Assembly: GCA_023213395.1 (NCBI GenBank)
Contig: CM041465.1
Coordinates: forward strand, 48,801,741-48,865,740
Length of the DNA: 64,000 nt
Direction: 5' to 3'
Origin: Cycas panzhihuaensis
Taxonomy: Eukaryota > Cycadophyta
The notes beneath the pieces are model-generated. The model saw only the letters and a program-made list of their open reading frames with translations. It had not been told where the DNA came from and did not search any database. Shown here one piece after another: positions 34,380 to 46,489 of this stretch; positions within the stretch are counted from its first letter, which is position 1; each line of letters begins with the position of its first letter. The translations under genes and the position numbers were made by a program.

Positions 34380-35590
34380 TCCTCTTCAGAATTAAGATCA
34401 TATTGATAAGAAGTTAAATATTCTTAATGGCCTGTCATATGATGGGATGCACTAGAATCTAAGATCCACAAAGGTGGTTGTGAAGTAGAGGTAGAGAGTG
34501 TTGATGTAGTGGCAGTTAAAGAATGATTAGAGTTATGAGATCATGATTGGATCCCTTTAGAAGCTTTCTAGGCTTTAGAAACAATTCTATTCCTATAAAC
34601 ATCTACTATGTGCTCCTTTTTGTAATAGTAGGCACAACTTACATTCTTATTAGGGTTAGAATTAAAAGTATTATATTTTTGAAATGATTATTTTGAAGTA
34701 CTCTAGCTTTTTGGTGGTCTAAAGTACTTAGAATTTTAATTAAAATTATTTAAAGAAGAATCTCTATGAGGTTTTTGGGATTTAGGGTAACTGTTATGAT
34801 TATTTTGATGGTTATTTTAGTTTTTAGATTTGTTTAGTGCCTTAGACTTAAAAAAAAAGAGCTTGGGAATGATCTTGTAATTTTTCAGTTTGAATTAACA
34901 TTATCTAGTGTTTAATCAATTGATTTGTTAACTAATTAAAAGTTATTAAAGGGTGTCCATCCTATTTCCTAACAGCTTTGAAAAGATTAAAGTGTTTAGA
35001 AAGTTTATTGATAGCTAGACAGTTAAGTATATCATCGTTTTTCATATGTGTGATAGTTATAACTTTGTCACCTTCTTTTGTTATAGATTTTATGAAATTT
35101 CCTAGGTCTTTATTGATGAGTTGAAGTTTCAATAAGAAATCCTTAACTTTGGACAAATCTTCTTAGTTTAAGTTATATATTTATTATTTAAAAATGACTA
35201 GATTTTATACATCAACCTAGTCATATTTTTCTTTAAGTATGTTCGAAAAGAAGGCAAGATCATTTGTATCAGAAAAATACTTGCTTATGTCTGGCAAGAG
35301 AAAGGATAGGATGGTGCTTAGGGGTCCATCATAGTTCATTAGATATACCATATAGGCTTCTGATTTAGTATTTGTGGGTTTTGTAAACTCTCCTATAATA
35401 TATTGCCAAAGCTTTTGTTACTTAATATGATGCAGTATTCTAGTTTTCTAATTGACATAATTAGAGCCAATTAAAATTGGAATTGGAGTATAGGACGTTG
35501 TCCCTAGTATGTGTGCCATATTGGGCAAGGAACTAATGACTTAGAGATCCTCTTTGAGAGAACAAGAAGGTGAACAAAAGGGTATTAAGC
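34380..35590 (-). pseudogene. Copia-3 protease and gag
   Basis: Minus strand. The protease site near 34460 reads QPPLWILDSSASHHMTG: the catalytic Asp is kept but the following Gly is Ser. The gag zinc-knuckle region lies near 34600-34640. The UBN2-type core includes 34962-35156, reading MSKVKDFLLKLQLINKDLGN and ILNCLAINKLSKHFNLFK, parallel to Copia-2. Stops throughout. Confidence 0.72.
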
Positions 35591-37325
35591 CACAATTAAG
35601 GATAATCACAACATTTGATTATAATTAAGAGAAAATATCATTGATTAATTATAAAGTAAGCATGAATAAATGTAGTTGTATTATTAATTTTTGTAAACAA
35701 CACAAATAAGTGGACCCTTTAACATATTAAAAGTTGATTGTGAGTAATCAAAAGGTGTAAATTTAACCATACATGAAATTTTAAATCAAATATGTAAACA
35801 TTTATATATTTATACTATCATTTGTATTAAATAATAGTGAAATAGTGATTTAATTGTTTGCTTTGTAAACTACATGAATTTATTAAAAATTAAGTAAGAA
35901 AATAATATAGTTAATTAATGAATTTAAGAAATGATTAAATATGTATTAAATTAAAGTAATAATTTTGAAAAATATAAAAGAAAATTCTTGGTTGAACTCA
36001 TGTACTTTAACTTACCTAGTCGTGATTGGATGCTTGACTTTGCGCAAGATTTTACACATTAAGATGGTGTAAAAATTACTCAAAAGACCAGTTAGAACAT
36101 CTACATTCATGTTTGAATTAGGAGTTTAACACAATTTCTAGAACTAAATTTGGAATCTGAATGAAAAAGTTATACTCTAAAATATATAGGTACCTTATTT
36201 AGAAAATAGGAGAGATTGAAAAATAGGGGATAAGCCCCTTTTAAAATTGGATCAAGGCCACATGGGCAAGTGTAATGACTAAGAAATTGGCGGGAAGAAA
36301 TTTGTGAGACCAAAAATAAAAAACTAAATTTAATAGATTTGCAATGTTGTAAAAAATATTATATTAACTTTGATAATTGTTTGGTGTTTGCTTGCCCAAT
36401 GGATTTGAAACAACTATTAAAAAGAATAAAATTTAATATAAAACTTTGGTTTTTTTTAAAAATGTTAATTCAAGATTAGGGTTTCATATAAAATATTTTA
36501 TTACGTAAATAAATTGGAGGCAGTGCACTGTTCTTGCATCTGCGTCTTCAATGAATTTCCCCATTTGCATCTCTATTTGAGATCCCAGAGCGCCTACCAT
36601 AGATGATATTTCTCATGGAGTTTGCCATAGATGAGAATTCATTTGCATTTATATTTTATTTCTAATGATTATATAATGGCATGGGGAAGCTCTTCTTTTA
36701 TGTGGCTTCTTCGACTATGTGGCTTCTTCATGTGTATTTTTTCTTTTGCATGGCTTCTTTGGCTAGGATTTATGTCTATATAGTCACTTGGTGCCCTTAT
36801 TGCATTAGTATTACCCTTGATCCTCTTGATCTTCATTGACCATGCATCCTTGCAACATGTAGTGAGAAGAAAATCTTTGATCTCACTTATTTGCCTTGGA
36901 TAAAGGGAGAGATTATTTTAACTTATCTACCTTAACTGAGTAGAAAACACAAAGTGTGTAAATGTGCTTCTTGCATTGAATCTTAAACTTGACAATATCC
37001 TTGTCCCTCTTGATTCATGTTGTCCCCTCTTGGAAAATCAATGAAAGATGAGTTCCCAACTTTGAGTACACATGCAAATAATCCTAATATGTTGAATGGA
37101 ACTAGTTGACCCTACTGTGCCTAATGGAACATGTTGCTACCAGATCAAGACAACTTTATTGAAGGAGCATCAAGCTCCAATTTAATTCTTAGTTACGAAC
37201 ACATGGCTTTAATTTATTATAATTGCCTTACAGATTGGTTGTCTCCGAGCTCTAGTACTAGGCTCTAAATTCCTATTTCAAAACCCTCTTTAAAAAACTT
37301 GTTTTAAAAATATGCTTTGATACCA
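35591..37325 (-). other. Copia-3 leader with primer-binding site
   Basis: About 1.7 kb, A+T-rich, comparable in length to the Copia-2 leader. The primer-binding site is 37313-37325. No coding motif recognised. Confidence 0.55.
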
Positions 37326-37746
37326 TATTGGAGAAAGGGTATTAATTCATAAAGATATGCATAATCATTAAAATATCAACCATAGAAGTAATCACATATT
37401 TTCACAGAGTTTAGTAGATGGAAAACCCCTTTAAGGGAGTAAAAACCACCTCTAAAATAATAATATAACAAATATATGAAAACTTAATAATGAGGATCTA
37501 ATCCTCTCTTAGTAGTTTTAGCCAGTGCCCACTACTTGCGTAACCATACCAATCAACCTCCCAAATCTTTTAAACCAACCATGCTTGAAAGATTCTAGAA
37601 TAATTATGGGAGAGATGCTCATTGAAATGGACAATCGTCTATTTCACTGAACTTTTTATAATAACATATTAACTTTTAATTAAATATATGCACTATTCAA
37701 TAGTTAAATATAAAAGATAACATTAGGGTAAATAATATTTCTAACA
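37326..37746 (-). repeat. Copia-3 5' LTR
   Basis: 421 bases ending tttctaaca, aligned with 22964-23398; its opening tg has become ta. Confidence 0.85.
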
Positions 37747-38887
37747 AGATGCATTAGGATTTAGTAGTATTTTTAATTTATTTTTTAGATTAACTATTAT
37801 AGAGGCTTGGTGTACATTGCTATGTATAAAAGAAAAATTACAAAAGATATAAGTAGAAAGGCCATAAATTTTTTAATTTAAATTTCATAAACACACACAC
37901 AATGAATTTTAGAATTTGGCAGATTTTTGGTGTTGCCTCTTGACTTTATTTACATGCATTATTTACTCAACATTTTAGGCCATATCCTTTTGTTGTATTG
38001 GGTTTTTATCAAGGTGTTATTGATAAAGTGTTTTCATTTCATCGATCTATCATTGTCCTCTGGGATCTACAAGTATGTCCTATATGTTTATAGAGTCAAA
38101 ATTTTATCTCACTCTTTTTACCAAGAAATTACTAGACTAAGACCCTCTGCTAACATAGGGCCCTAAAGTGTATTAATCCCTTAGGCAATTATGATAAGTT
38201 CATAGTAGGGATATGGTTACGTGAGTGCACTTTATGTACTTAGACCTATCTATAAAAGCCTAAGCTATAAGTAACTTTGATAGCTTTTGGGTTACCAAAG
38301 AGTAAGTGGATTGACTATATACTTGCTCTTTAGAAATGTGTTGTAAAGTCATGGCTGGTTGAGTGGCCTTCTCTAGAGGGACCATATAGGGATTTATCTT
38401 GCCACTGTCTATATTATTTATTATTGCTTGAGGCATCTTATGATTTACCTTAGAATTTATTACCAAGGTTAGAGATAATGATTCTTGGGGGCTTAGGCTG
38501 CATTAACCACATGAGACTGCCTAGTAATTCTTGGTCAAAGGAGTGTATATGTAGCCTTAAAGACCTTAGGATGTTCATTCTTGCTTACTATGGAGAAAAG
38601 ATTGACATGATAACTTAGTACTTCTATTTTCTTTAGAGTGAGTTGAATTCTACTTTATATGAGTAAATTATTATCCTTTGGGTTTCTCAAACCCCTTAGC
38701 CTTAAATTTCACATAAAGGTGACATACTCATTCTATTATTGTTGAATCAAAAACATTTTTCTCATTGAATTTTATCTTAAACTTATAAAATATCAACTAA
38801 GATATGATCTTAGCTTCTCACTAAGGGCATACAAGATATATTTACATGAAATTTAGGGTTATCCTATTTTCCCTCATCAATATTTTC
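37747..38887 (+). repeat. Probable right part of the Gyp-2 5' LTR
   Basis: Ends just before a primer-binding site-like sequence at 38888. Near 37830 the sequence tgtataaaagaaa looks like a TATA box. If this is an LTR, its upstream U3 part was separated by the Copia-3 insertion and lies left of 22964. No partner LTR is in the window, so this is inferred from position. Confidence 0.4.
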
Positions 38888-38905
38888 TAGTGACCATTCT
38901 AGGGA
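38888..38905 (+). other. Gyp-2 primer-binding site, decayed
   Basis: Reads tagtgaccattctaggga. The Gyp-3 site at 54228 reads tggcgaccatactgggga and the Gyp-4 site tggcgaccatcttggga. The differences are mostly g-to-a and c-to-t, as expected for an older relative. Confidence 0.55.
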
Positions 38906-39299
38906 CTTGAATCATAGCCCTGTTACAATCATGTTTACCTTCTTTACAATGCCACATTAGTATTCTAGGGTTCCAATTAACCATAGTAAAATTTTCCATC
39001 AGCTAAGAGATTTTTTACGTCTTTGACCATGAACCCTTGAAGAGGCTTTGACCTCTTATAAATCAAGTGTTCCATATCTTCCCTCTATAATTTTATAGTG
39101 TTATATTCAATGACTTTTGCTATCAATATTCTATTTATTGTAATTTAGTATTATCACCATCATTCTCACACTTCTTAAGTCAACATGAGTATTCTATCAT
39201 AGAGATAGTCTTCCTCTCCTGAAACTTGCATAAGTCTTGTCTCATCATGATTTTAATGTCTTACTTATGTTTGATCTTCCCCTTTAGTTATATTGACAT

Positions 39300-39810
39300 C
39301 TACACTAAATATACCTATTGTTCCACTTAGTTTGTCTAGTTTTATAGGAAATCAGATGAGGATCCTAAAAAGCATATTGATGCTTTCCTCAATATTGCTT
39401 AGATTTATGATGATACTATTTAGATGAGATTTTTCTCCTATATAATTTTAATGGATGCTAGTATCTTTTGGTTCACAAAACTCCCTCTAAATTCAATCAA
39501 CAATACCAGGGGATTGCTTGCAAAAATTTTCAACCATTTTGCTTTACCAAAAGTTGAGGATGATGGTCTTCACACCTTGTTGACATATAAATAAACTCCC
39601 CACTAAAATATTAGTCAACACAAAAAGCTTTTGAGAATTGGTTAGTCATTATACTATCCCTCTTGATAACACCACTATAAAATAAATCTTTCTCGATAGC
39701 TTAACTATTGTCATTTATTTTGAGATTCTTCCATAAAATCCTAAATCTTATTTGGAAGTTGAATAATGTGCTCATCAATATGAGCACACTTTAATTTAGT
39801 TAGGATTGAT
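39300..39810 (+). pseudogene. Gyp-2 gag fragment
   Basis: Plus-strand reading FYRKSDEDPKKHIDAFLNIA, then IYDDTI-stop-MRFFSY, LMDASIFWFTKLPLNSIN and LLAKIFNHFALPK matches the retrotransposon gag family (ALxWFxxLPxxSIxxWxxLxxxFxxxF). Stops fall where Gln is expected. The N-terminal leader 38906-39299 and the region after 39810 show no further motif. Dead. Confidence 0.65.
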
Positions 39811-41030
39811 AACTATTGAAAATTCAACTCCATTATAAACTATTCAACTTGATGATCTTAACAATGATAGAGTTGTTGATGGATGACCACCTTTACCTCT
39901 TATATATCAACTTTCTCATCAAATCATTCCAATAATTTAAACATCCTTTTAATATCATTACTTGGCCTAGCCACATCTATTATCTAATTGACATAATTGG
40001 TTCAAAACTATGTTGCATGTAACGAACCTCATAACTCTTTTATTCAAGACATACTACGATGACCAAATAAATCCCATGTTGATCATTAAGGGGGCAACAT
40101 AATCCTCTTCCTCATTCTTAAAATAACCTTTTATTTGCTCATATAAATATAAAATAGCAACCATATATAGAACCTCTCTACTATAATCATTACAGTAAAA
40201 ATAATCATTTAGAAAATATTTATCCTAAATAATTATGGTATTTGATTTATTGAGTCACCACTCACACTAGCAGTAATTATCCTAACCAAACTCAAATACA
40301 TCAAGGTTAACCATTGAATCTTAACCAAGAGTTGGGAATGTATAAAATCCTATTTCTAAATAACAACAATGAACACCCAATGCATATGATGCAAGCTTCA
40401 CCTGTTGATGCTTAACAACAACTTATGGCTCAAATTTAGAGCAAATAAAATCAACTAAATAAATTGCAGGTTTGTCATCCCCCAACTTCAAACTCTTCAC
40501 AAATGGTAGGTTCTCAATTCTCTACTCCTACTTCAAACACTTTTGATTCTACTTTTATTTTTAGTTATATCCCACTAAAATAATGTGTTGACTTTGTCCC
40601 TCAAACTCCTCATAGAATTTAGATTTTTGATCTAGGTAAATCCAATAAAATAATTAGAAAGAAACCTATGTCACAAATACATCTAATTGAAATTGATAAC
40701 ATTGATTTATCTCATGCCTTTATAGTACAAGACCATTCACAAACTACAAAGCATGATACTCAATTTGATCATGAGTCAGAGGAACATAAACCACTTATGA
40801 CAATTTCCAATTCCTACACTTCAAAGGTTTTCAATCCTTCTCTTTTAGTTATAGGAAATAGAGATTTGTCCTCATATTCCCTTATTAATAATTAAAAAAT
40901 ATTTCATCGAGGATGTCATTACATAATATTTTGGAACATTGTCCTTTATAGAGATAAATTTGTCTTAATGCTTTAGGAATATAACCTTTTGAAACCCTTT
41001 CTCAAGTTTTATCTTTTAACCTTTATTTAC
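39811..41030 (+). other. Gyp-2 gag-protease linker region
   Basis: Low-complexity, A+T-rich. A plus-strand open stretch at 40668-40895 (75 residues, MSQIHLIEIDNIDLSHAFIV at its start) is not recognised. It lies between gag and protease and is probably the variable linker of the polyprotein. Confidence 0.4.
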
Positions 41031-41874
41031 TTCTAGTAGACGTTTTAACTCATCTTGATCTTGGACCTTCTATCATCCAAGTAATTATTTGTGATATAAT
41101 TTTCCATCATGCTATTGTTGATGATGGGTCTTCCCTTAATGTTATTCCTATCTCATTTATGTGAGCCCTATAACTTAAAACATTGGATAAAATTCCTGCT
41201 TGTATTAACGATTTTGATGCTATAAAGAATTCAACTATGTGAAAATTTTTTAATCTACCTATTACATTTGAAGGAAAAATAGTTGAAATTAATGTTGAAG
41301 TTATGGATATAGCCTTAGATTATAACATTCTTCTCGGTCAATCTTGGATTTGAGCAATACAAGCAATACCATCATCTTTATTTGGAGAAATTTAATTCCT
41401 TGATGGTAACCATGTAAAAGTTGTTAAGCTATCTAAATTTCATTCTAAATCACCCATAGAAACACCTAATCTTCAAACTATTCCATTCCTTAATTTTGAT
41501 TAAGAATAACAAATTAAAGATATGGGTTTTGGTATTTATGAAATTATTCCTCCTCCCAAAATTTCTCTTTTTTTTTTGAACTAGGAGTTTTTCTCATTGA
41601 GACAGATTCTGTTACTTCATTGGATTTGATTTAAGATGATGATGTTATCTTGAATTTTCTATTGACCAATGATGGAACTCATGATAATTTTCATAATAAA
41701 ACTTAATATCATTTTTATCTCATATCTGATTCAACTGAATTTGAGATTTTTTTTTAATGAATTTGATGTTTTAAATGTATAAGAAATTCTTTAGACTTCT
41801 TTTCTTCCTCCTATAGTCCAACAATTTAGATTTGACATTGTCTTGCATCATGCTCTTGAACCCTTTGAGGAGGG
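41031..41874 (+). pseudogene. Gyp-2 protease
   Basis: Plus strand. Reads THLDLGPSIIQVII, then the active-site block AIVDDGSSLNVIPISFM, then FNLPITFEGKIVEINVEVM and DYNILLGQSWI-stop-AI. The same blocks in Gyp-3 are IVDNGSSVNAMPLRVM and DYNLLLGRPWLDQ, so the two elements are related. Several stops follow before the sequence is cut at 41874 by Gyp-3. RT and integrase would lie beyond the right end of the window. Confidence 0.68.
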
Positions 41875-43061
41875 TGTTTCCCGGCTTCCGGGAATGGATA
41901 CGGAATCACCGACTCAGGTAAGTGCAGGTATGTCTCTTGCATTATCATCACTTTCTTTTACTGGATGTTTGCTTGCGTATCTGCATGTGTATGACTTCGT
42001 GGGCGGCCTTGTAGTCGTCCACACCTATTTTAGCCTATGACGACTATAGCGAGGGCACACTCCCGGAAGTGTGGCACCACGGTGACCGTATTGCTTCGCA
42101 TCCGCCTCCTCGCTCTAGGATCCACTGGGTTTGCGCCACCTCACTTGTGTGATGACTCATCATCGTTTGGTCAACTTGCCACCCCACTCGAGCCCTATTT
42201 TTGCTCCTTTGGGCCCGTTTCTTGGCTTGTTTGCTCCCGGGTGGGTGTTTTAGCGTTATGTCGCCTTTTCGCTGCCGCCTCAACCTGGGTGGTTGGTGGG
42301 CCCCATTTTCAGCCCTAGGCGCGTCTGTGATTTTTCATGGCCGGGAATATCTGATCTGCGAATATTCGTGATGCACGATCTCGCATTATTTTTAAAATCC
42401 GCCGTGGCAATTTCGCATTTATTGCGAAACTGCCACGTGGCTCGCGCTTTATTTCTCTTCCAGCTGCGCCCTAATCGCACGCTTTAGGGTTTTGCTTGAG
42501 TACTTAAGCCCTTTTTGGTTCATTTTCAAGGATCTTTTTTCACTTTTGGAGTTGCTCTCAAGAAAAACACTCTCCTGCTCTGCTCTTCTCTGCTGTTCTT
42601 TATCGGACTGCACCTCTTCATCTGGCCACTCTCCTTGGCTTGGTGAGACATTCTCTCAGCCCCTCAAACGCCTTGGAGAGGGCTCCTTTGAAGCGGTTTC
42701 CAGCTGGTTTCTACCCAGGCAGTCTACGAGTTCCCCGTTTGCAGGTGTTTCCCGTCACACCCCGTAGCAGGGTCCCTGGCCTGCTCCACTCCAGATCTGG
42801 GCTATTTTTCTAGCCCTTCTTCGCTGTCCTTTAGCTGAGGCAAATCCCTTGCCTCCCCTTCCCAGGTACTCTTTATTTTGCATTTGCCTTTTGTGATATT
42901 TATGCTTCAGCTTATTTGTTCCCACTTGTTTCGTGAGAGTTAGTTTTCCTCCCTCTGGAGGACTGTTATACCACTCTCCCTGTGCTTCTTGCCTGCGTTT
43001 GCTGTCCAAGGCAGTGGTGTTGAGGGGTTGCATAGGTTTTGGAGAGGAGCTGGGTGGATTC
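41875..43061 (+). repeat. Gyp-3 5' LTR, left part
   Basis: Begins with an inverted pair tgtttccc / gggaa and shares its opening with the Gyp-4 LTRs. A likely core promoter lies near 42497-42510 (gagtacttaagccc), aligned with gcataaaagcc in the Gyp-4 LTRs. The LTR is cut at 43061 by Gyp-4 and resumes at 52857. Open frames on both strands here are LTR noise. Confidence 0.8.
42403..42437. promoter_or_regulatory. Hairpin upstream of the Gyp-3 promoter
   Basis: The arms 42403-42417 and 42423-42437 pair at 14 of 15 positions around a five-base loop. It lies about 60-90 bases before the presumed TATA-like box in the U3 part of the LTR. A regulatory role is inferred from position only. Confidence 0.5.
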
Positions 43062-45565
43062 TGAAACGCTCTCCGCGGGGCAATGATCCAACGCCTAGCA
43101 GGAAGGGCATAGAAACAATATGCTAAGCAGGCTAACTAGCGAGGATCATACCTCGCAGACGTCCGTCTTGGCCGGAGGCGGAGTGCAGGGCTGAGGTGCT
43201 GGTTGCTTCGGTGGCAGGTGCAAGACAAGGCCTTCCTACCCTTGGATGGCGGGAAAGGGAAAAGAACCTCGCCGCGTCGCGGCTTCTCAAGGCAATGAGA
43301 AGGCGGCGAGGGGGCAATCAACCAAACGTGTCACGGAGTAAGGGTAAGTATGGCTAAGGGTATAGGTAAATGGGACCTACACTACTATGTCGTGCAATGC
43401 AATAAAATGTCTGAGAAAGCAAATGTAAAATAAACAGTTATTTTTCCTTCTTTCCTTTATGTTCCTTTACCTATCAAAGTAAATGCAAAGAGACGTAAAA
43501 GCATAAAGGAAATACGAGAGACACGTGGAAAATACCTGGATACGGCGTCCGAGCGGAAGCGCGGATGTCCCTCCTTGGTTGCGCTCCTTTCCTCCTCCCG
43601 CGCATGCAACGTCGATCGAAGACAACGAAGGGGGTGCACTTACCTCCCCAAAAGCATGCAAGGACTAAATGAAATGAAGGGCGAAAGCAAAGCTCAACCA
43701 AAAGGGAGAAGAAATACCATATGGGGGTAGGCCAAGAAGCGGGTTGATCCCGCGCAATGCTTCCTCCAACGCAATCCTGCAAATAATCCCAACAAACGCC
43801 TTCCTCTCGGGAGAGAGGCTCTGGCACAACAAGATATGTGTATACACTGAAAATGAAATCAACTAAGCTAGAAAAATATAGTTAAGCACCAACATATAGC
43901 GAAAATGAAACAAGGCCGTGCGATAAATATGCGGACCGTCGTATACCATAAAACGCACCAAATGGGATTGAGTGTAGCCTCGGGATGGCTAACTCACCCA
44001 CGAGAGGTCTCCACAGGGTATAGGGAAACAATGCTAGCATGCGACAAGATGGGTCGTGTGATAACAAATGGCCTACGCCAATGAGGAAACTCAAGCCAAC
44101 CCTCCAAGGTTTCTCTAGCCCCATCTCCTAAGAAAGCGCGGGTGATAAAGGGAGAGAGGATAAGGGACGGAACCCTTGGGGAGAAGGACGGCAATGGGGG
44201 ACGGAACCCCGCCTATCTCCCTCAAATCCTCGTAAAAGCCCTTTATGCTGGCTAGCTTAGAAAATGGCAAAAGAGGGAACTCGGTGGGAGAGGATGAGTT
44301 TTAGGAAATCACAAGACAAATGCGCCTAACCTAGGGCGCTCTAGTAAGCCACAACTACTAAGGTTATATGCATCAAACGGCCAAAAGAAACTCAAAGGAA
44401 GTGCATGCAAACAAGAGGAAAGAATTTGCAAGCAACTCAATGGAAAAAACAAGCAAAAAAGCACTAATAGAGCCAATAAATACCTTGAATGGAGAAGAAT
44501 GAGTGCATGTAGGCACTTAGCAACTTGGGGGCAGCAGCCCAGGCGGTGTCCAAGAAGTGGAGTTGAATGTCCTTTGCATGAGAGTAGAGCTTTATGCAAG
44601 TTGAGAGCTTGAAGATGGGTCTTTGAAGTGGTCTTTTGGTGAAGAAAACCTCTTGAAGCTTTGGGTATTTGTGGAGAGGAGTGGTGCTTGCAATGGAGCT
44701 CCGTAGGGGGCAGCAATGGCTCTGCAACTCCAGCTGGTAATGGCCCACTTCACCTCTGTCCCACTGCTGTAGAAGAAGTTCTCTTGTTCACTGTTTCTTT
44801 GCCTTGTCTCTTTGTGGAGAAGTTGCTCTAGAAAACTTGAAAAGTGAAGTGAAGAATTCCTCAAAATGAGTGAAAAAAAGGCTTTTATGCCTTGGGCATA
44901 GCAAGTGAACGTTGGGGGCCGTCGGGCGCCTCCAACCGTTCGGAGCCACGCAGCAATTCAGCGAAAAAACGCGACCAGCACAGTGGTTTCTTTTTTAATT
45001 TTGAACAATCGTACCGCGGCAAACTTGGCAGGCGCAAAATCAGCGGTGCAGCTTAGTTTACCGTGATCAACCAAACTTAAAAAACAAGAAAATGCAACAT
45101 GAAAGTCATAAACATCAGTTTTTAGGGTAAAAGCAGGGGCTAAGCCTGAAATACATCAACTGGGGGAAGGCCCAGGCAGTGGGCAAGTACCCGAAACGAT
45201 GCAAAGAGCCCTAACTAAGGGTTAAACCGGGCTTAGGAAGGGTTCGCAACATCAGTGGCACGTGGTAACACGAATAAACAGGCTGGCAAAAGCATCCCGA
45301 AAGACCATGGAGACATCGTGAGTGGTTGTACGCCATACGGGGTGTCGCATCCGCTTATGGATGCCCCCGCTGTGAGTCGTCATAGGCTAAGAGGTGTCGT
45401 TAGGCACATGCATTATGAGCAGGCAATCAAACAAATGTATGTAGGCAGGCACATGTCAATCAAACTATTCTAAATTCCCTTAGCAACCATAAGTAAGAAA
45501 AGTGAAAACATATACCTGCACAAACCTGTGTCGATGCGTCCCGAGTCCATTCCCACTATGGAACA
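43062..45565 (-). repeat. Gyp-4 3' LTR
   Basis: 2,504 bases. On the minus strand it opens tgttccat and ends cgtttca. A TATA-like gcataaaagcc lies near 44880 on the minus strand. It matches 50367-52851 through long identical blocks broken by clusters of differences. Preceded on the minus strand by a weak purine tract (ataaaggcga). Confidence 0.9.
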
Positions 45566-46471
45566 TCGCCTTTATGGCGTGAGCCTCACTGCTCGGAAGC
45601 GTAATGTGATGGTGAATGCTGACAATCAAGAAACATGAGTAGCACATGCATATATATAAAGAAAAGCAATAAAGAGCAGCACGTGGACCAAGGGCGTAGG
45701 CAAGTGTCGTGGCGGAACGTGTGGACAAGGGAGACAGAGACGAGGACAACGTAGGGGCTGCCTACGCGTCGTCTAGGCATTGACCTGCAACTGGAATAAG
45801 CAAGTGAAAGGGGACGCCTCCGTTGCCGAAGCGCAACGTGAAGCAGGAGGGCATCCAGCGAATAGAGCAAGCAATCTAACTAACAGCAACCGGAGGCTTG
45901 GGGCATGGGCTGGCCAGGCAAGTCTCAAGGGCGGTCGTCCAGAAGAGGGAGGCGACGCTCAAGGATGAGGCGGACGAGGCTGACGGCCTCAGCATTGAGG
46001 TGCCTCGGGATATGCTGAATATGTAGATTTTGTAAATATGTAGATGCATGCGTTTCCTTCCGTGTATGGCCATATGTCTAACAGGAGCACACACATCCCC
46101 CATGAGCAGAGGTAATCGAGAGGTGTGAGGTTAGAAATAGAGTGACATGCACGTCCACAGGGGAGCATAGCGGAATATGCGAAGGAAACGACAAGCACTA
46201 AGGAGGAGTAACGATACTCCATAGCGTCGTCCCAGTTGGGGGATGCCCAAGTAGGAGGACAAAGGTTCCCAAGAGCGCACGGGAACGCGGGTTCCGCGGG
46301 AGGAACTGGAAGAAGAAACGAGAATCCACCTTAAATTGCCATTCCACCCGTGGCTGGGAAGAATGGGGACAATTTAAGATGGTAGTTTAAGCTCATTTCG
46401 GAGCGTGAATCCATCTTAAATTGCCATTCAACCTGCGGTTGGGAGGAATGGAAACAATCTAAAATGGTAGT
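45566..46471 (-). other. Gyp-4 3' untranslated region
   Basis: Between the gag-protease reading and the 3' LTR. The part 46045-46321 is similar to Gyp-3 61050-61345; below 46045 similarity stops. A plus-strand open stretch at 45780-45968 (62 residues, rich in Gly, Ala, Arg) could be a remnant of the antisense gene of Gyp-3, but I find no clear match. Confidence 0.5.
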
Positions 46472-46489
46472 TTAGGCTCGTTTCGGAGC
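46322..46489 (-). repeat. 85-bp tandem duplication at the Gyp-4 internal deletion point
   Basis: The unit starting gaatccacctt at 46322 recurs from 46407, two copies with about ten differences. The corresponding part of Gyp-3 (near 60990-61070) has a single copy. The right copy ends at the junction where RT, RNase H and integrase are missing. Confidence 0.8.

Larger units (their letters stand above)
22964..37746 (-). mobile_element. Copia-3: Copia element split by LARD-1
   Basis: LTRs at 22964-23398 and 37326-37746 bracket Copia domains on the minus strand; the primer-binding site at 37313-37325 reads tggtatcaaagca. Removing the LARD-1 insertion (24098-31940, plus one copy of gatat) rejoins the RT sequence so that it matches the corresponding part of Copia-2 around 15770-15840. 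Flanks are agctt and agatg, only three of five alike, so a duplication is not proven. Same family as Copia-2. All domains carry stops, and several catalytic residues are gone. Confidence 0.85.

Noticed and set aside
42037-43033. Overlapping open stretches of 60-95 residues on both strands
   Set aside because: They lie inside the Gyp-3 LTR, overlap each other on both strands, and contain no protein motif; expected by chance in G+C-richer DNA.
43132-45870. Many open stretches up to 135 residues, minus strand
   Set aside because: Inside the Gyp-4 3' LTR; mirrored in the 5' LTR because the two are copies. No start context, motif or coding signal.
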